The position numbers were made by a program, and so were the translations under genes. Shown piece by piece: positions 53,071 to 62,492 of a DNA stretch of 64,000 bases (the first letter of the stretch is position 1; every line of letters starts with the position of its first letter). The stretch comes from Streptomyces antimycoticus (GTDB lineage Bacteria > Actinomycetota > Actinomycetes > Streptomycetales > Streptomycetaceae). The stretch is from contig NZ_BJHV01000001.1 in the NCBI RefSeq assembly GCF_005405925.1, positions 4,650,001 to 4,714,000 of the forward strand, read 5' to 3'. The notes under the pieces are model-generated. The model saw only the letters and a list, made by a program, of their open reading frames with translations, did no database searches and was not told the DNA's origin.

Positions 53071-53421
53071 TCAGCCGCCGCTGGAGCCCGAGCAGCCGAA
53101 GCCGCCCCGGTCGGCCGCCTCGCTCTTGTCGAAGGTGCCGTAGTCCGCCCAGCGGCCGCTGACGTCGGAGTCGTAGTACCACTGGCCGTCGGCGCTCTTC
53201 GTGCCCCGGTTCTTCATGCCCTTGCCGCCCGTGGTGGACGAAGAGCCCTTGCAGGCACTGGAGTCGACGACCCGGTATCCGTTCACCGCGTCATAGCTGT
53301 TCCGGTCCACACAGCGCTTGTCCGGTTCCGAACCACAGGAGGTGAGCGCCGCCGCCAGCGCGCCCATACCGCCCAGGATCACCGTGCTCGACCGCAGTCG
53401 CCGCGTCGTCTTCCGTTCCAT
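53071..53421 (-). CDS. Small lipoprotein, partner of the YgiC-like ligase
   Basis: The 116-residue protein has a lipoprotein signal ending LAAALTSC, then a Cys/Gly/Ser-rich mature part: RCVDRNSYDAVNGYRVV, SSACKGSS, DGQWYYDSDVSGRWADYGTF and a C-terminal RGGFGCSGSSGG. The Cys-containing Gly/Ser end recalls C-terminal modification substrates and the DUF1190/YgiB type. It lies 15 bases before the ligase gene, so they are one operon. It may be the ligase's protein substrate or its outer partner; this is inference. Confidence 0.7.
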   Translation of the reverse strand: MERKTTRRLRSSTVILGGMGALAAALTSCGSEPDKRCVDRNSYDAVNGYRVVDSSACKGSSSTTGGKGMKNRGTKSADGQWYYDSDVSGRWADYGTFDKSEAADRGGFGCSGSSGG

Positions 53422-53599
53422 CCCCGTGTCCCCCGTTCCTCTCCCCCGAGGCCGTCGTCCCTCCCGAGGGCGTCGTCTCCCCGGTCTCCCCGAGGCCGCA
53501 ACCGTCCACCCTAGGGGGAGCTACCGCGCATAGGGACGGCGGGGCTCGACCGAAGCGTGTGGCCTCAGGTGTGCCTTCAGGCCGCCGAAACGCAAGGCT

Positions 53600-55104
53600 T
53601 CAGGGCAGCACCCGGCACAGCGCCTCCAGGGCGCCCGCGAAGGCGTGGTCGGGTGCGGTGCCATAGGCGAACACCAGCGCATCGGGGTGACCGCCCGGCT
53701 CCTGTTGTTGCTGCTGCCCCTGTTCGTCGCGGTAGCGGTAGCCGGACAGCCCATCCAGCGCCAGGCCCTGCCAGGCCGCGCCCCGCACCACGGACTGCTC
53801 GGTGCCCGGCGGCAGTTGGAGCACCGCGTGCAGCCCGGCCGCGATGCCCGTGACCCGCACCCGCGGGGCGCGTTCGGCGAGCGCCGCCACCAACTGGTCT
53901 CGGCGGCGCCGGTAGCGCATCCGCATACCGCGCACATGACGGTCGTACGCCCCGGAGTCGATGAACTCCGCGAGCGTCAGCTGGTCCAGCCTGCCCGACT
54001 CCCACTCCCCCGTTCTCTTGAGCGCCAGGAGGTCGTCCATCAGATGGTCCGGTACCACCATCCATGCCAGCCGCAGCGCGGGCGCCAGGCTCTTGCTCGC
54101 GGTGCCCAGATAGACCACATGCTCGGGGTCGAGCCCCTGCAGTGCCCCGACCGGCTGACGGTCATAGCGGAACTCCCCGTCGTAGTCGTCCTCCAGCACC
54201 AGTCCGCCCACCCGCGAGGCCCAGTCGACCACGGCGGCGCGCCGGTCGGGGTCCAGCGGAACGCCGATGGGGAACTGATGGGCGGGTGTGAGCAGGACGT
54301 TCCGCAGCCCGGCCGACCGGTCCAGCTCCGCCGTCCGCGCCCCCTGCTGATCGACCGGCAGCGGTACGGTGCGCAGCCCGGCCCCGCGCATCACGTTCCA
54401 GTGGGCGTCGAGCCCGTAGGACTCCACCGCCACCTCACGGTATCCGGCCTTCTCCCGCACCTTGCTGAGCAGGGCCAGCCCCTGGACGAACCCCGCGCAG
54501 ACCACGATCCGTTCGGGCGCGGCCCGCACCCCGCGGGCGCGCGCCAGATAGTCGGCCAGGACCCGCCGCAGCTCGGGCCGTCCGGCGGGTGGCCGTAGCC
54601 GAAGGCGTCGTTCGGCGCGGCGATCAGGGCGCGCCGGGCCGCGGAGAGCCAGGCGGTCCTGGGGAAGGCCGAGACATCGGGTTCGCCGGGCCGCAGATCG
54701 TAGGTGGGCCGGGTGGCGGCCGCGGCGGCGGCCGGGGGTGTGCGCGGCGGGGCGGGCTCGGGCGGCACGACGCGTTCGGCGACCCGGGTGCCCGAGCCCT
54801 GCCGGGCGGTCAGCCAGCCCTCGGCGACCAGTTCCCCATAGGCGTCGGCGACGGTGTTCCGGGCGATGCCGAGGTCGGTGGCGAGGGAACGGGAGGAGGG
54901 CAGCCGGGTGCCCGGGGCGAGCCGCCCGCTGCGGGCGGCGTCGCGCAAGGCGCGGATGAGCGCGACCCGCACCCCACTCCCGCCGCCCGGCGGCAGATCC
55001 AGATGCAGATCCGTGCCCAGCCCGCCGCGGCCGTCCGTCCGCTGTCCGGAGCTGTCCGTTCGCTGCCCGGGATCGCCTCTTCGAGTGGCCCATGAATCTG
55101 CCAT
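53600..55104 (-). CDS. MocR/PdxR-family regulator (GntR HTH fused to aminotransferase domain), frameshifted near 54587
   Basis: With one base restored this is about 501 residues: a GntR winged HTH (VALIRALRDAARSGRLAPGTRLPSSRSLATDLGIARNTVADAYGELVAEGWLTARQGSGT) and a class I aminotransferase-like domain (DLRPGEPDVSAFPRTAWLSA, NAF-type DAFGYGHP, ALLS, VLEDDYDGEFRYDRQPVGAL, with the PLP Lys in GTASKSLAPALRLAW). MocR proteins use PLP as effector and often control vitamin B6 or amine genes. The frame changes after FGYGHP at a GGG run (plus strand, 54587-54589); a fourth base gives HPAGRPELRRVLADYLARARG. It is divergent from the AhpD-like gene (46-base gap), which it probably regulates. Confidence 0.82.
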
Positions 55105-55150
55105 GGAAATGGACCATACTCCTGGGCCGCCGCGCCTCTAGTGTGGAGGC

Positions 55151-55633
55151 ATGACGAGCGGAACTTCTCATGCGCATGGCCCCCGGATGGAGTTCGCCAA
55201 GGCGGCCCCCGAGGTCTACAAAGCCATGGTCAGCCTGGACACGGCCGCCCGGAAGGGCGTGGACCCGGCGCTGGCCGAGCTGGTCAGGACGCGTGCCTCG
55301 CAGCTCAACCACTGCGCCTTCTGCATCGACATGCACACCAAGGACGCCCGCGCGGCGGGAGAGTCCGAGGAGCGCCTGTACCTCCTCAACGCCTGGGAGG
55401 AGGCCGGCGACCTCTACACCGAGAAGGAGCAGGCCGCCCTCGCCCTGACCGAGGCCGTGACCGTCCTGACCGACGGCTTCGTCCCCGACGAGGTCTACGA
55501 GCGCGCCGCCAAGCACTTCGAGGAGCAGGAGCTGGCGCAGGTGATCGCCCTGATCTTCACCATCAACGCCTGGAACCGCATCGGTGTGACCACCCGTATG
55601 ACCCCCGGCGCCTACAAGCCCGCCGACCACTGA
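55151..55633 (+). CDS. Carboxymuconolactone decarboxylase / AhpD-family protein
   Basis: The 160-residue all-helical protein carries the AhpD signature: ELVRTRASQLNHCAFCIDMHTKDARAAGE, where CAFC is the redox pair and the His five residues on is part of the relay. AWNRIGVTTRM lies near the C-terminus. Such proteins reduce peroxiredoxin partners or detoxify peroxides. It is the first gene after the MocR regulator, and 12 bases before the PEP-mutase-like gene; the trio MocR/AhpD-like/PEP-mutase-like recurs in actinomycetes as far as I recall. Confidence 0.88.
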   Translation: MTSGTSHAHGPRMEFAKAAPEVYKAMVSLDTAARKGVDPALAELVRTRASQLNHCAFCIDMHTKDARAAGESEERLYLLNAWEEAGDLYTEKEQAALALTEAVTVLTDGFVPDEVYERAAKHFEEQELAQVIALIFTINAWNRIGVTTRMTPGAYKPADH

Positions 55634-55645
55634 GGCGGGTCCGGC

Positions 55646-56413
55646 ATGACGACACCCGCGACCACGGACGGGGCCCGGACGCTCCGCGCGCTGCACCACG
55701 GCCGGGAGCCCGGTGAACCGCTGGTGCTCCCCGGGCCATGGGACGCCGCCTCGGCCCGGATCTTCGCCGACGCCGGATTCCCCGCGCTCGCCACGCCGAG
55801 CGCGGGGATCGCGGCCTCCCTCGGCCACCGGGACGGCCACACCCCGCCGGAGGAGATGTTCGCCGCGATCGCCCGGATCATCCGGGCGGTGGACGTCCCC
55901 GTCTCGGCGGACATCGAAAGCGGCTACGGCCTCGCCCCCAAGGAGCTGGTCGAGCGGCTGCTGGAGACCGGCGCGGTGGGCTGCAACCTGGAGGACTCCG
56001 ACCACGCGACGGGCGGGCTGGTCGAGCCCGCGCGCCAGGCGGACCGGCTGGCGGCGGTGCGGGCCGAGGCGGGCGAGGATCTGGTGATCAACGCCCGTGT
56101 CGACACCTTCGTCCGCGGCGGCCCGGACCTCGACCCCGAGACCGCGGTCGCGGCCGCGATCGATCGCGGACGGCTCTATGTGGAGGCGGGCGCGGACTGC
56201 GTGTACCCGATCTTCGCGCCCCCGGAGCTGCTGCCCCGTCTGGCGGCCGCCATCGACGTCCCGCTCAACGCGGCGGCGTTCGACCCGGAGGGCCCGTCCC
56301 CGCGTGAGCTGGGCCGGCTGGGCGCCACCCGGATCACCTTCGGCCCCCGGCTGCTCCGCCAGACCATGGCCGAGGCGGGGAACCTCGTCAAACGGCTGGA
56401 TCCCGCTCCGTAA
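55646..56413 (+). CDS. Isocitrate lyase / phosphoenolpyruvate mutase superfamily protein
   Basis: The 255-residue (beta/alpha)8 enzyme resembles carboxyvinyl-carboxyphosphonate mutase or methylisocitrate lyase: LPGPWDAASARIFADAGFPALATPSAGIAASLG, VSADIESGYG (metal-binding Asp/Glu), VGCNLEDSDHATGG, VINARVDTFVRGG and AGADCVYPIF. It lacks the KKCGH catalytic motif of isocitrate lyases, so C-C lyase or oxaloacetate-hydrolase-like activity is possible. ATG 55646 lies 12 bases after the AhpD-like gene; the stop lies inside the first 18-bp repeat. Confidence 0.85.
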   Translation: MTTPATTDGARTLRALHHGREPGEPLVLPGPWDAASARIFADAGFPALATPSAGIAASLGHRDGHTPPEEMFAAIARIIRAVDVPVSADIESGYGLAPKELVERLLETGAVGCNLEDSDHATGGLVEPARQADRLAAVRAEAGEDLVINARVDTFVRGGPDLDPETAVAAAIDRGRLYVEAGADCVYPIFAPPELLPRLAAAIDVPLNAAAFDPEGPSPRELGRLGATRITFGPRLLRQTMAEAGNLVKRLDPAP

Positions 56414-56472
56414 AACGGACCCGTTCCGTAAAACGGACCCGTCCCGTAAAACGGACCCGTCCCGTAAAACGG
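56408..56472. repeat. 18-bp tandem repeat, 3.6 copies
   Basis: Units of CCGTAAAACGGACCCGT(T/C) start at 56408, 56426 and 56444, with a partial unit at 56462. Each has a small CCGT-AAA-ACGG dyad. The stop codon TAA of the upstream gene is within the first unit, so a frameshift or stop loss would add repeats to the protein. Confidence 0.75.
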
Positions 56473-56477
56473 CTGGG

Positions 56478-56520
56478 CCCCGCTTCGTCCCGTGCATGCG
56501 TGTATGAGGACGAAGCGGGG
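56478..56520. terminator. Perfect 13-bp hairpin between convergent genes
   Basis: CCCCGCTTCGTCC and GGACGAAGCGGGG are separated by 17 bases. It lies between the ends of the PEP-mutase-like gene (plus) and the betaine-binding protein gene (minus) and can stop both. Confidence 0.75.
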
Positions 56521-56554
56521 TCCACCGCGTGTGTCCACGGCTGGAGCGCCGCCC

Positions 56555-57532
56555 TTACGGCATCCACTTCTTCCAGACGTCCGGGTGCGCCTCGACCCAC
56601 TTCTTCGCGGCGTCCTGGGCCGACATCCCCTTCGAGGCGATCAGCTCGGACACCTCGTTCTGGCTCTGCTTGGTCCAGTGGAACTTCTTCAGGAACGCCG
56701 ACGCCTTCCCGCCCTGCTTCGCGAAGTCCGCGTTGAGGTACTTCTGCAGCGGTGTGGTCGGGTAGGCGCAGTCGACGGACTCGGGGTCCTTGGTGCCCTC
56801 GTTCGCGCACTCGTCGGTGTACTTGGGCAGCTTGACCTCGACCATCGGCACCTGGTTGAACAGCCACTGGGGCTCGTACCAGTACGTCAGGAACGGCTTC
56901 TTGCCCTTGGCGAACTGCTTGATCTGGGTGATCTGCGCCGCCTCCGAACCCGAGAAGACGATCTGGTAGTTCAGCTTCAGGTTCTTCACCAGCGCCTTGT
57001 CATTGGTGACATAGGACGGGGAACCGTCCAGCAGCTGGCCCTTGCCACCGCTCTCCGCGGTCTTGAAGGTCTTGGCGTACTTGTTGAGGTTCTTCCAGTT
57101 CAGCACGTCCGGATGTTTGTCGGCGAAGTACTTCGGCACCCACCAGCCGATATGGCCGGTGACGCCGAGCCCGCCGCCCGGCACGATCAGCTTCTTGTCC
57201 TTGACGTAGCGCTGTTCCTGCTCCGGGTGGCCCCAGTCCTCCAGGATCGCGTCCACCCGGCCCTGGCTGAGCGCGTCCCACGCCGGAATCTCGTCCACCT
57301 GGACGGTGTCGACGCGGTAGCCCAGCTCATGCTCCAGCAGATACTGGGCGACCGCGACATTGGACTGGGCGCCGACCCACGACTGGACCGAGAGCGTGAC
57401 GCTCTTCGCCCCGCCCACATTGGCGTACGGCGAGGACTGCTTGGTCATGTCCGCCGCGCCGCAGCCGGTCGCGGTGAACACGGCGGCGATCCCGGCGGCG
57501 GCCGTCAGCAGCTGAATACGGGTGCGAGCCAT
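56555..57532 (-). CDS. Glycine betaine / quaternary amine ABC transporter, substrate-binding lipoprotein (ProX/OpuAC type)
   Basis: The 325-residue lipoprotein (lipobox in TATGC) has the OpuAC fold. It shows VQSWVGAQSNVAVAQYLLEHELGYRVDTVQVDEIPAWDALSQGRVDAILEDWGHPEQ, with Trp residues of the aromatic betaine box (W in SWVG, DWGH, GWWVPKYF, YWYEPQWLF). The last gene of the operon, it starts 1 base after the permease stops. It delivers glycine betaine or a related quaternary amine to the permease. Confidence 0.9.
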   Translation of the reverse strand: MARTRIQLLTAAAGIAAVFTATGCGAADMTKQSSPYANVGGAKSVTLSVQSWVGAQSNVAVAQYLLEHELGYRVDTVQVDEIPAWDALSQGRVDAILEDWGHPEQEQRYVKDKKLIVPGGGLGVTGHIGWWVPKYFADKHPDVLNWKNLNKYAKTFKTAESGGKGQLLDGSPSYVTNDKALVKNLKLNYQIVFSGSEAAQITQIKQFAKGKKPFLTYWYEPQWLFNQVPMVEVKLPKYTDECANEGTKDPESVDCAYPTTPLQKYLNADFAKQGGKASAFLKKFHWTKQSQNEVSELIASKGMSAQDAAKKWVEAHPDVWKKWMP

Positions 57533-57533
57533 C

Positions 57534-59555
57534 TCAAGCCCCCTTCCTGTCGCGGCGCGAGGTCGGCTGGGTGACGCGGTCGAGCATCAGCCCCAGGCAG
57601 ACGATCGCCGTGCCCGCCACCAGACCGGTCGCCAGATCGCCCTGCGCCAGGCCGAACAGCACGTCGTAGCCGAGCGCGCCCGAGCCGACCAGACCGCCGA
57701 TGACGACCACGGCCAGCACCAGCACCACGCCCTGGTTGACGGCGAGCAGCAGCGCCGGGCGGGCCAGCGGGAGCTGGACCTGGCGCAGCTGCTGTCCCTG
57801 GGTGGCGCCGAGCGAACGCGCCGACTCCAGCGCGGCCGGGTCGACGTTCCGGATCCCCTGGGTGGTGATGCGGATGACGGCGGGCAGCGCGTAGACGATG
57901 GCCGCGGCCGCCGCGGGGGCGCGGCCGACGCCGAACAGCGCGACCACGGGGATCAGGTACACGAACTGCGGCATGGTCTGGAACATGTCCAGCACCGGTC
58001 GCATCATCCGTTCCAGCCGGGTGCTGCGCGCGGCCCAGATGCCGATCGCGAAACCGAGGACCAGCGTGACGAAGACGGCAGCCAGCACCTGGGAGAGGGT
58101 GTCCATGGACGGCTCCCACACCCCGAGCACACCGATCGCGGCCATGGCGGCGGTGGCGGTCAGCGCGGTGGCCCAGGTGCCGATCAGCCAGGCCAGGGCC
58201 GCGACGATCAGCAGCACCGCGTACCACGGGAGGCCCTGCAACCCCTCGCGCAGCGGGTCGAGGATCCACTTGACGTAGTCCGCGGCCCAGTCGGCGGTGC
58301 CGCCGACGACCGGCACTCCGGTGTAGAGGTGGTCGACCATCCACTCCTTGAACTGGTTGACGGGCTCCTCGATGGCGACGGTCCAGCCGGTGGGCCAGGT
58401 CTGGGAGCCGGTCAGCCGTCCGACGACGGTGATGACCGCGGTGACCACCGCGACCCCCGCCCACGCGGGCCAGCCGCGCAGCAGCCGGTGCCCGCCCTCG
58501 GCCGGGGGCGTGCCGAGCCGCTCGCCCGCCGATCCGATGGTGCGGTCCATCACGACGGCGAGGAGCACGATCGGGAGGCCGGCGGCGAGCGCCTTGCCGA
58601 CGTCGACGCTGGACAGCGCCTGGTAGACGCGGTCACCGAGTCCGCCGCCGCCGATCACGGAGGCGATGACGGCCATGGACAGCGCCATCATGATCGTCTG
58701 GTTGATGCCCAGCAACAGCTCCTTGCGGGCCAGCGGCAGCCGGGCGGACAGCAGCCGCTGCCGCCAGGTCGCGCCGAGCGAGGTCACCGCTTCCAGCACC
58801 CCGGCGTCCGCGCCGCGCAGGCCGAGGGCGGTGAGCCGGGCCATGGGCGGAGCCGCGTAGATCACGGTGGCCAGTACCGCGCCGGGCACGCCGTTGCCGA
58901 AGATCATCACGACGGGGAGCAGATACGCGAACGCGGGCAGCACCTGCATGGTGTCGAGCACCGGCCGGAGCACCCGGAACGCCCATTCCGAGAGGCCGCC
59001 GGCCAGGCCCAGCAGTCCGCCGATGACGACGGACGCGGTGACGGCGATGACCATCAGCGCGAGCGTCTGCATCGTCGGCACCCACATGCCCAGCAGTCCG
59101 CAGATGGCGAAGGACACCAGGGTCGTGACCGCGATCCGCACCCCGGCGACCCGCCAGGCGATCAGGGTCAGCCCGGCGGTGACACCGGCCCAGCCGAGGG
59201 CGAGCAGGGCCACATAGACGGCGCGGACACCAATGATGATGACGTTGCTGATGTGGCCGAAGAAGTAGAGAAAGATCCAGTGACTGTCCCGGTTGTCGAG
59301 GATCCAGTCGCTGGCATCGCCGAGCGGCCCGGACACATCGACGGTCAGCGCATGCGGCCAGCTGCCGCTCGCCCACTTGGCGTGCGCGAGCGGTATGAGC
59401 ACGGCGGCGATCACCACGAGCGCCGCCAGCTTGCGCGCGGCGGGGCTGCGGACGGCGGAGCTCAGCAGGGACGGGCGCGGTTCGGCCGCCGCCGTCCCGG
59501 TGGCGGCCGGGTCGGTGGCGGGGTCGGTGGCGGGGCGGGTGGCCGTGGCACTCAT
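57534..59555 (-). CDS. Glycine betaine ABC transporter permease, two fused transmembrane units
   Basis: The 673-residue protein contains two BPD-type permease domains in tandem: residues about 90-330 with GIRAVYVALLALGWAG and the EAA loop EAVTSLGATWRQRLLSARLPLARKELLLGI, and about 420-660 with the second EAA loop ESARSLGATQGQQLRQVQLPLARPALLLAV. Each has about six helices. A fused double permease would replace a homodimer of ProW/OpuAB. It lies 45 bases downstream of the ATPase gene and is coupled to the binding protein gene after it. Confidence 0.9.
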   Translation of the reverse strand: MSATATRPATDPATDPAATGTAAAEPRPSLLSSAVRSPAARKLAALVVIAAVLIPLAHAKWASGSWPHALTVDVSGPLGDASDWILDNRDSHWIFLYFFGHISNVIIIGVRAVYVALLALGWAGVTAGLTLIAWRVAGVRIAVTTLVSFAICGLLGMWVPTMQTLALMVIAVTASVVIGGLLGLAGGLSEWAFRVLRPVLDTMQVLPAFAYLLPVVMIFGNGVPGAVLATVIYAAPPMARLTALGLRGADAGVLEAVTSLGATWRQRLLSARLPLARKELLLGINQTIMMALSMAVIASVIGGGGLGDRVYQALSSVDVGKALAAGLPIVLLAVVMDRTIGSAGERLGTPPAEGGHRLLRGWPAWAGVAVVTAVITVVGRLTGSQTWPTGWTVAIEEPVNQFKEWMVDHLYTGVPVVGGTADWAADYVKWILDPLREGLQGLPWYAVLLIVAALAWLIGTWATALTATAAMAAIGVLGVWEPSMDTLSQVLAAVFVTLVLGFAIGIWAARSTRLERMMRPVLDMFQTMPQFVYLIPVVALFGVGRAPAAAAAIVYALPAVIRITTQGIRNVDPAALESARSLGATQGQQLRQVQLPLARPALLLAVNQGVVLVLAVVVIGGLVGSGALGYDVLFGLAQGDLATGLVAGTAIVCLGLMLDRVTQPTSRRDRKGA

Positions 59556-59600
59556 ACGCGCCCCCGGTGCCGCCCGGCGGAGAGAGGGTCGAGGCGGTGG

Positions 59601-60700
<1,100 letters not shown>

Positions 60701-60701
<1 letters not shown>

Positions 60702-62286
60702 CACGCCTCACCTCCCGGCGCGAGCGTGGCAGCCCGGTCATCGGGCCTGTGCCGTTCCCGGTCGCGATCCTCGAACAACAGCTCAGCGCACTTCTCGCCC
60801 ACCATCAGGACTCCGATCATCGGGTTCACGGCCGGCATCGTCGGGAAGACGGACGCGTCGGCGATACGGACGCCGTTCAGACCCCGGATCCGCAGATCCG
60901 GGCCGACCACGGCGAGTTGGTCCGACGGGGCACCCATACGACAGGTGCCCGCCGGGTGGTACACGGTGTGCGCGACCTTGCGGGCGTACTCGCTGATCTT
61001 CTCGTCCGAGGTGATCTCCGGGCCCGGGCACACCTCGCGCTTGAGCCAGCTCGCCAGCGGTTCGGTCTTGGCGATCTCACGCGCGACCCGGATGCCGTCG
61101 ACCAGCGTGCGGCCGTCGTAGTCGTCCTCGTCCGTGAAGTACCGGAAGTCGAGGGCGGGCTTGACCGACGGGTCGGCGCTGGTGAGGTAGAGCCGGCCGC
61201 GGCTGCGCGGCTTGGGGATGTTGGGGGTCATCGACACGCCGTGCTCGGGCTTTTCGTAGCCCAGCCGCTCCGGATTGTCGGTGAACGGGATCTGGTAGAA
61301 GTGGAACATCAGGTCCGGGCCCCGGGATTCGGGGTCCCGCCGGATGAACAGGCCCGCGTCGGAGTCCATCGCGGAGTTGTCCGGGATCGGGCCGTCCGTC
61401 TCCCACACGATGACCGACTCGGGGTGGTCGAGCAGGTTCTCGCCGACGCCCGGCAGATCGTGGACGACGGGGATACCCAGCGCCTCCAGATCGGCCTTGG
61501 GCCCGATACCGGAGTGCATCAGCAGCCGCGGGGTGTCCACGGCGCCCGCGCAGACCAGGACCTCGGTCTCGGCCCGGACGACGATCTCCTCACCGTCCTT
61601 GGTGCGCACATGCACGCCGGTGATCCGGCCGGTGTCGTCCAGCTCCAGCCTGTACGCCCAGGTCTCCAGCATCAGATGGAGGTTGGGCCGGTCCAGGAAC
61701 GGGTGCAGATAGGCGACAGACGCCGAGGAGCGCTTGTTGTTCTCCGGGTGGTACGCGAGGTCGAAGAAGCCGACGCCCTCATGGAACGGCTTCTTGTTGA
61801 ACCCCTCGACCCGCGGCACCCCGGCGGCGGCCTGGGCGGCGTCGACGAAGTCCCGCGCGATCGCGTTCCGGTCCTTCTCGTCCACCGGGACGATGTTGTT
61901 GCGCAGCCGCTGGAAGTACGGGTCCATGGACTGCGCGTCCCAGCCCTCGGCGCCGGCCTCGGCCCACTCGTCCCAGTCACCCGGCAGCGGCTTGAAGGAG
62001 ATCAGGGTGTTGTGCGAGGAGCACCCCCGAGCACCCGCGCCCGGCTGTGCCGGATATGCGAGTTTCCGCGTGGCTGCTCGGTGGTGGGGTAGTCGTAGTC
62101 CAAGTCCCCGCCGAGCAGGCCGAGCCAGCGGCGCAGGGTCAGCACATCGGGCCGGTCGACATCGGACGGTCCGCCCTCGATGACGGCGACACGGATGTCC
62201 GGGTCCTCGGTGAGCCGGGAAGCGATCACCGATCCTGCGGTGCCGCCGCCGATGACGACATAGTCGTATACGACAGGTACGGACAT
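60701..62286 (-). CDS. betA: GMC-family choline dehydrogenase/oxidase, frameshifted near 62024
   Basis: With one base restored, about 528 residues. The FAD-binding motif is [19 protein letters not shown] with the following VAVIEGG, then [14 protein letters not shown] (GMC signature 1), [15 protein letters not shown] (signature 2) and the active-site His/Asn region [16 protein letters not shown], then [32 protein letters not shown] enzymes of this type oxidise choline to betaine aldehyde (or on to betaine). The frame breaks in GGGGG (plus-strand CCCCC, 62024-62028): VLGG is followed by APRTT, whereas one additional G gives CSSHNT. It is next to betB and the betaine transporter, which supports choline as substrate. 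Confidence 0.85.
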
Positions 62287-62423
62287 GTGGGGTTACTCCT
62301 CGCGGTCTTACCCAAACGGCTCGCGCCGGTGCGGGACGGGGGCTGCCGCCCCTGGGGGTGGGGGTGTTGCTGGGTGCCTCGGTGTCCACGGGCCGAGCCC
62401 CGCCGGTCGCCGTGACCGGGTGC

Positions 62424-62463
62424 GGCCGGGCCCGGGCCCCGGGGGACGAGTCCGGGCCCGGCC
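62424..62463. terminator. Hairpin between betB and betA
   Basis: GGCCGGGCCCGG and CCGGGCCCGGCC, perfect 12-base arms with a 16-base loop, lie 30 bases beyond the betB stop on the minus strand. The 206-base gap that holds it probably also contains a separate betA promoter; read-through is possible. Confidence 0.6.
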
Positions 62464-62492
62464 GAGCCCCGGGCGAGCCCGGCGGCGGGGCG

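Noticed and set aside
56408..56472. CRISPR array
   Set aside because: Units are head to tail without spacers and only 18 bases long. The same holds for the 22-bp and 31-bp repeats; no cas genes are present.
55105..56497. A long minus-strand extension of the MocR regulator frame
   Set aside because: Antisense to the AhpD-like and PEP-mutase-like genes; the true HTH start is at 55104 in the neighbouring frame.
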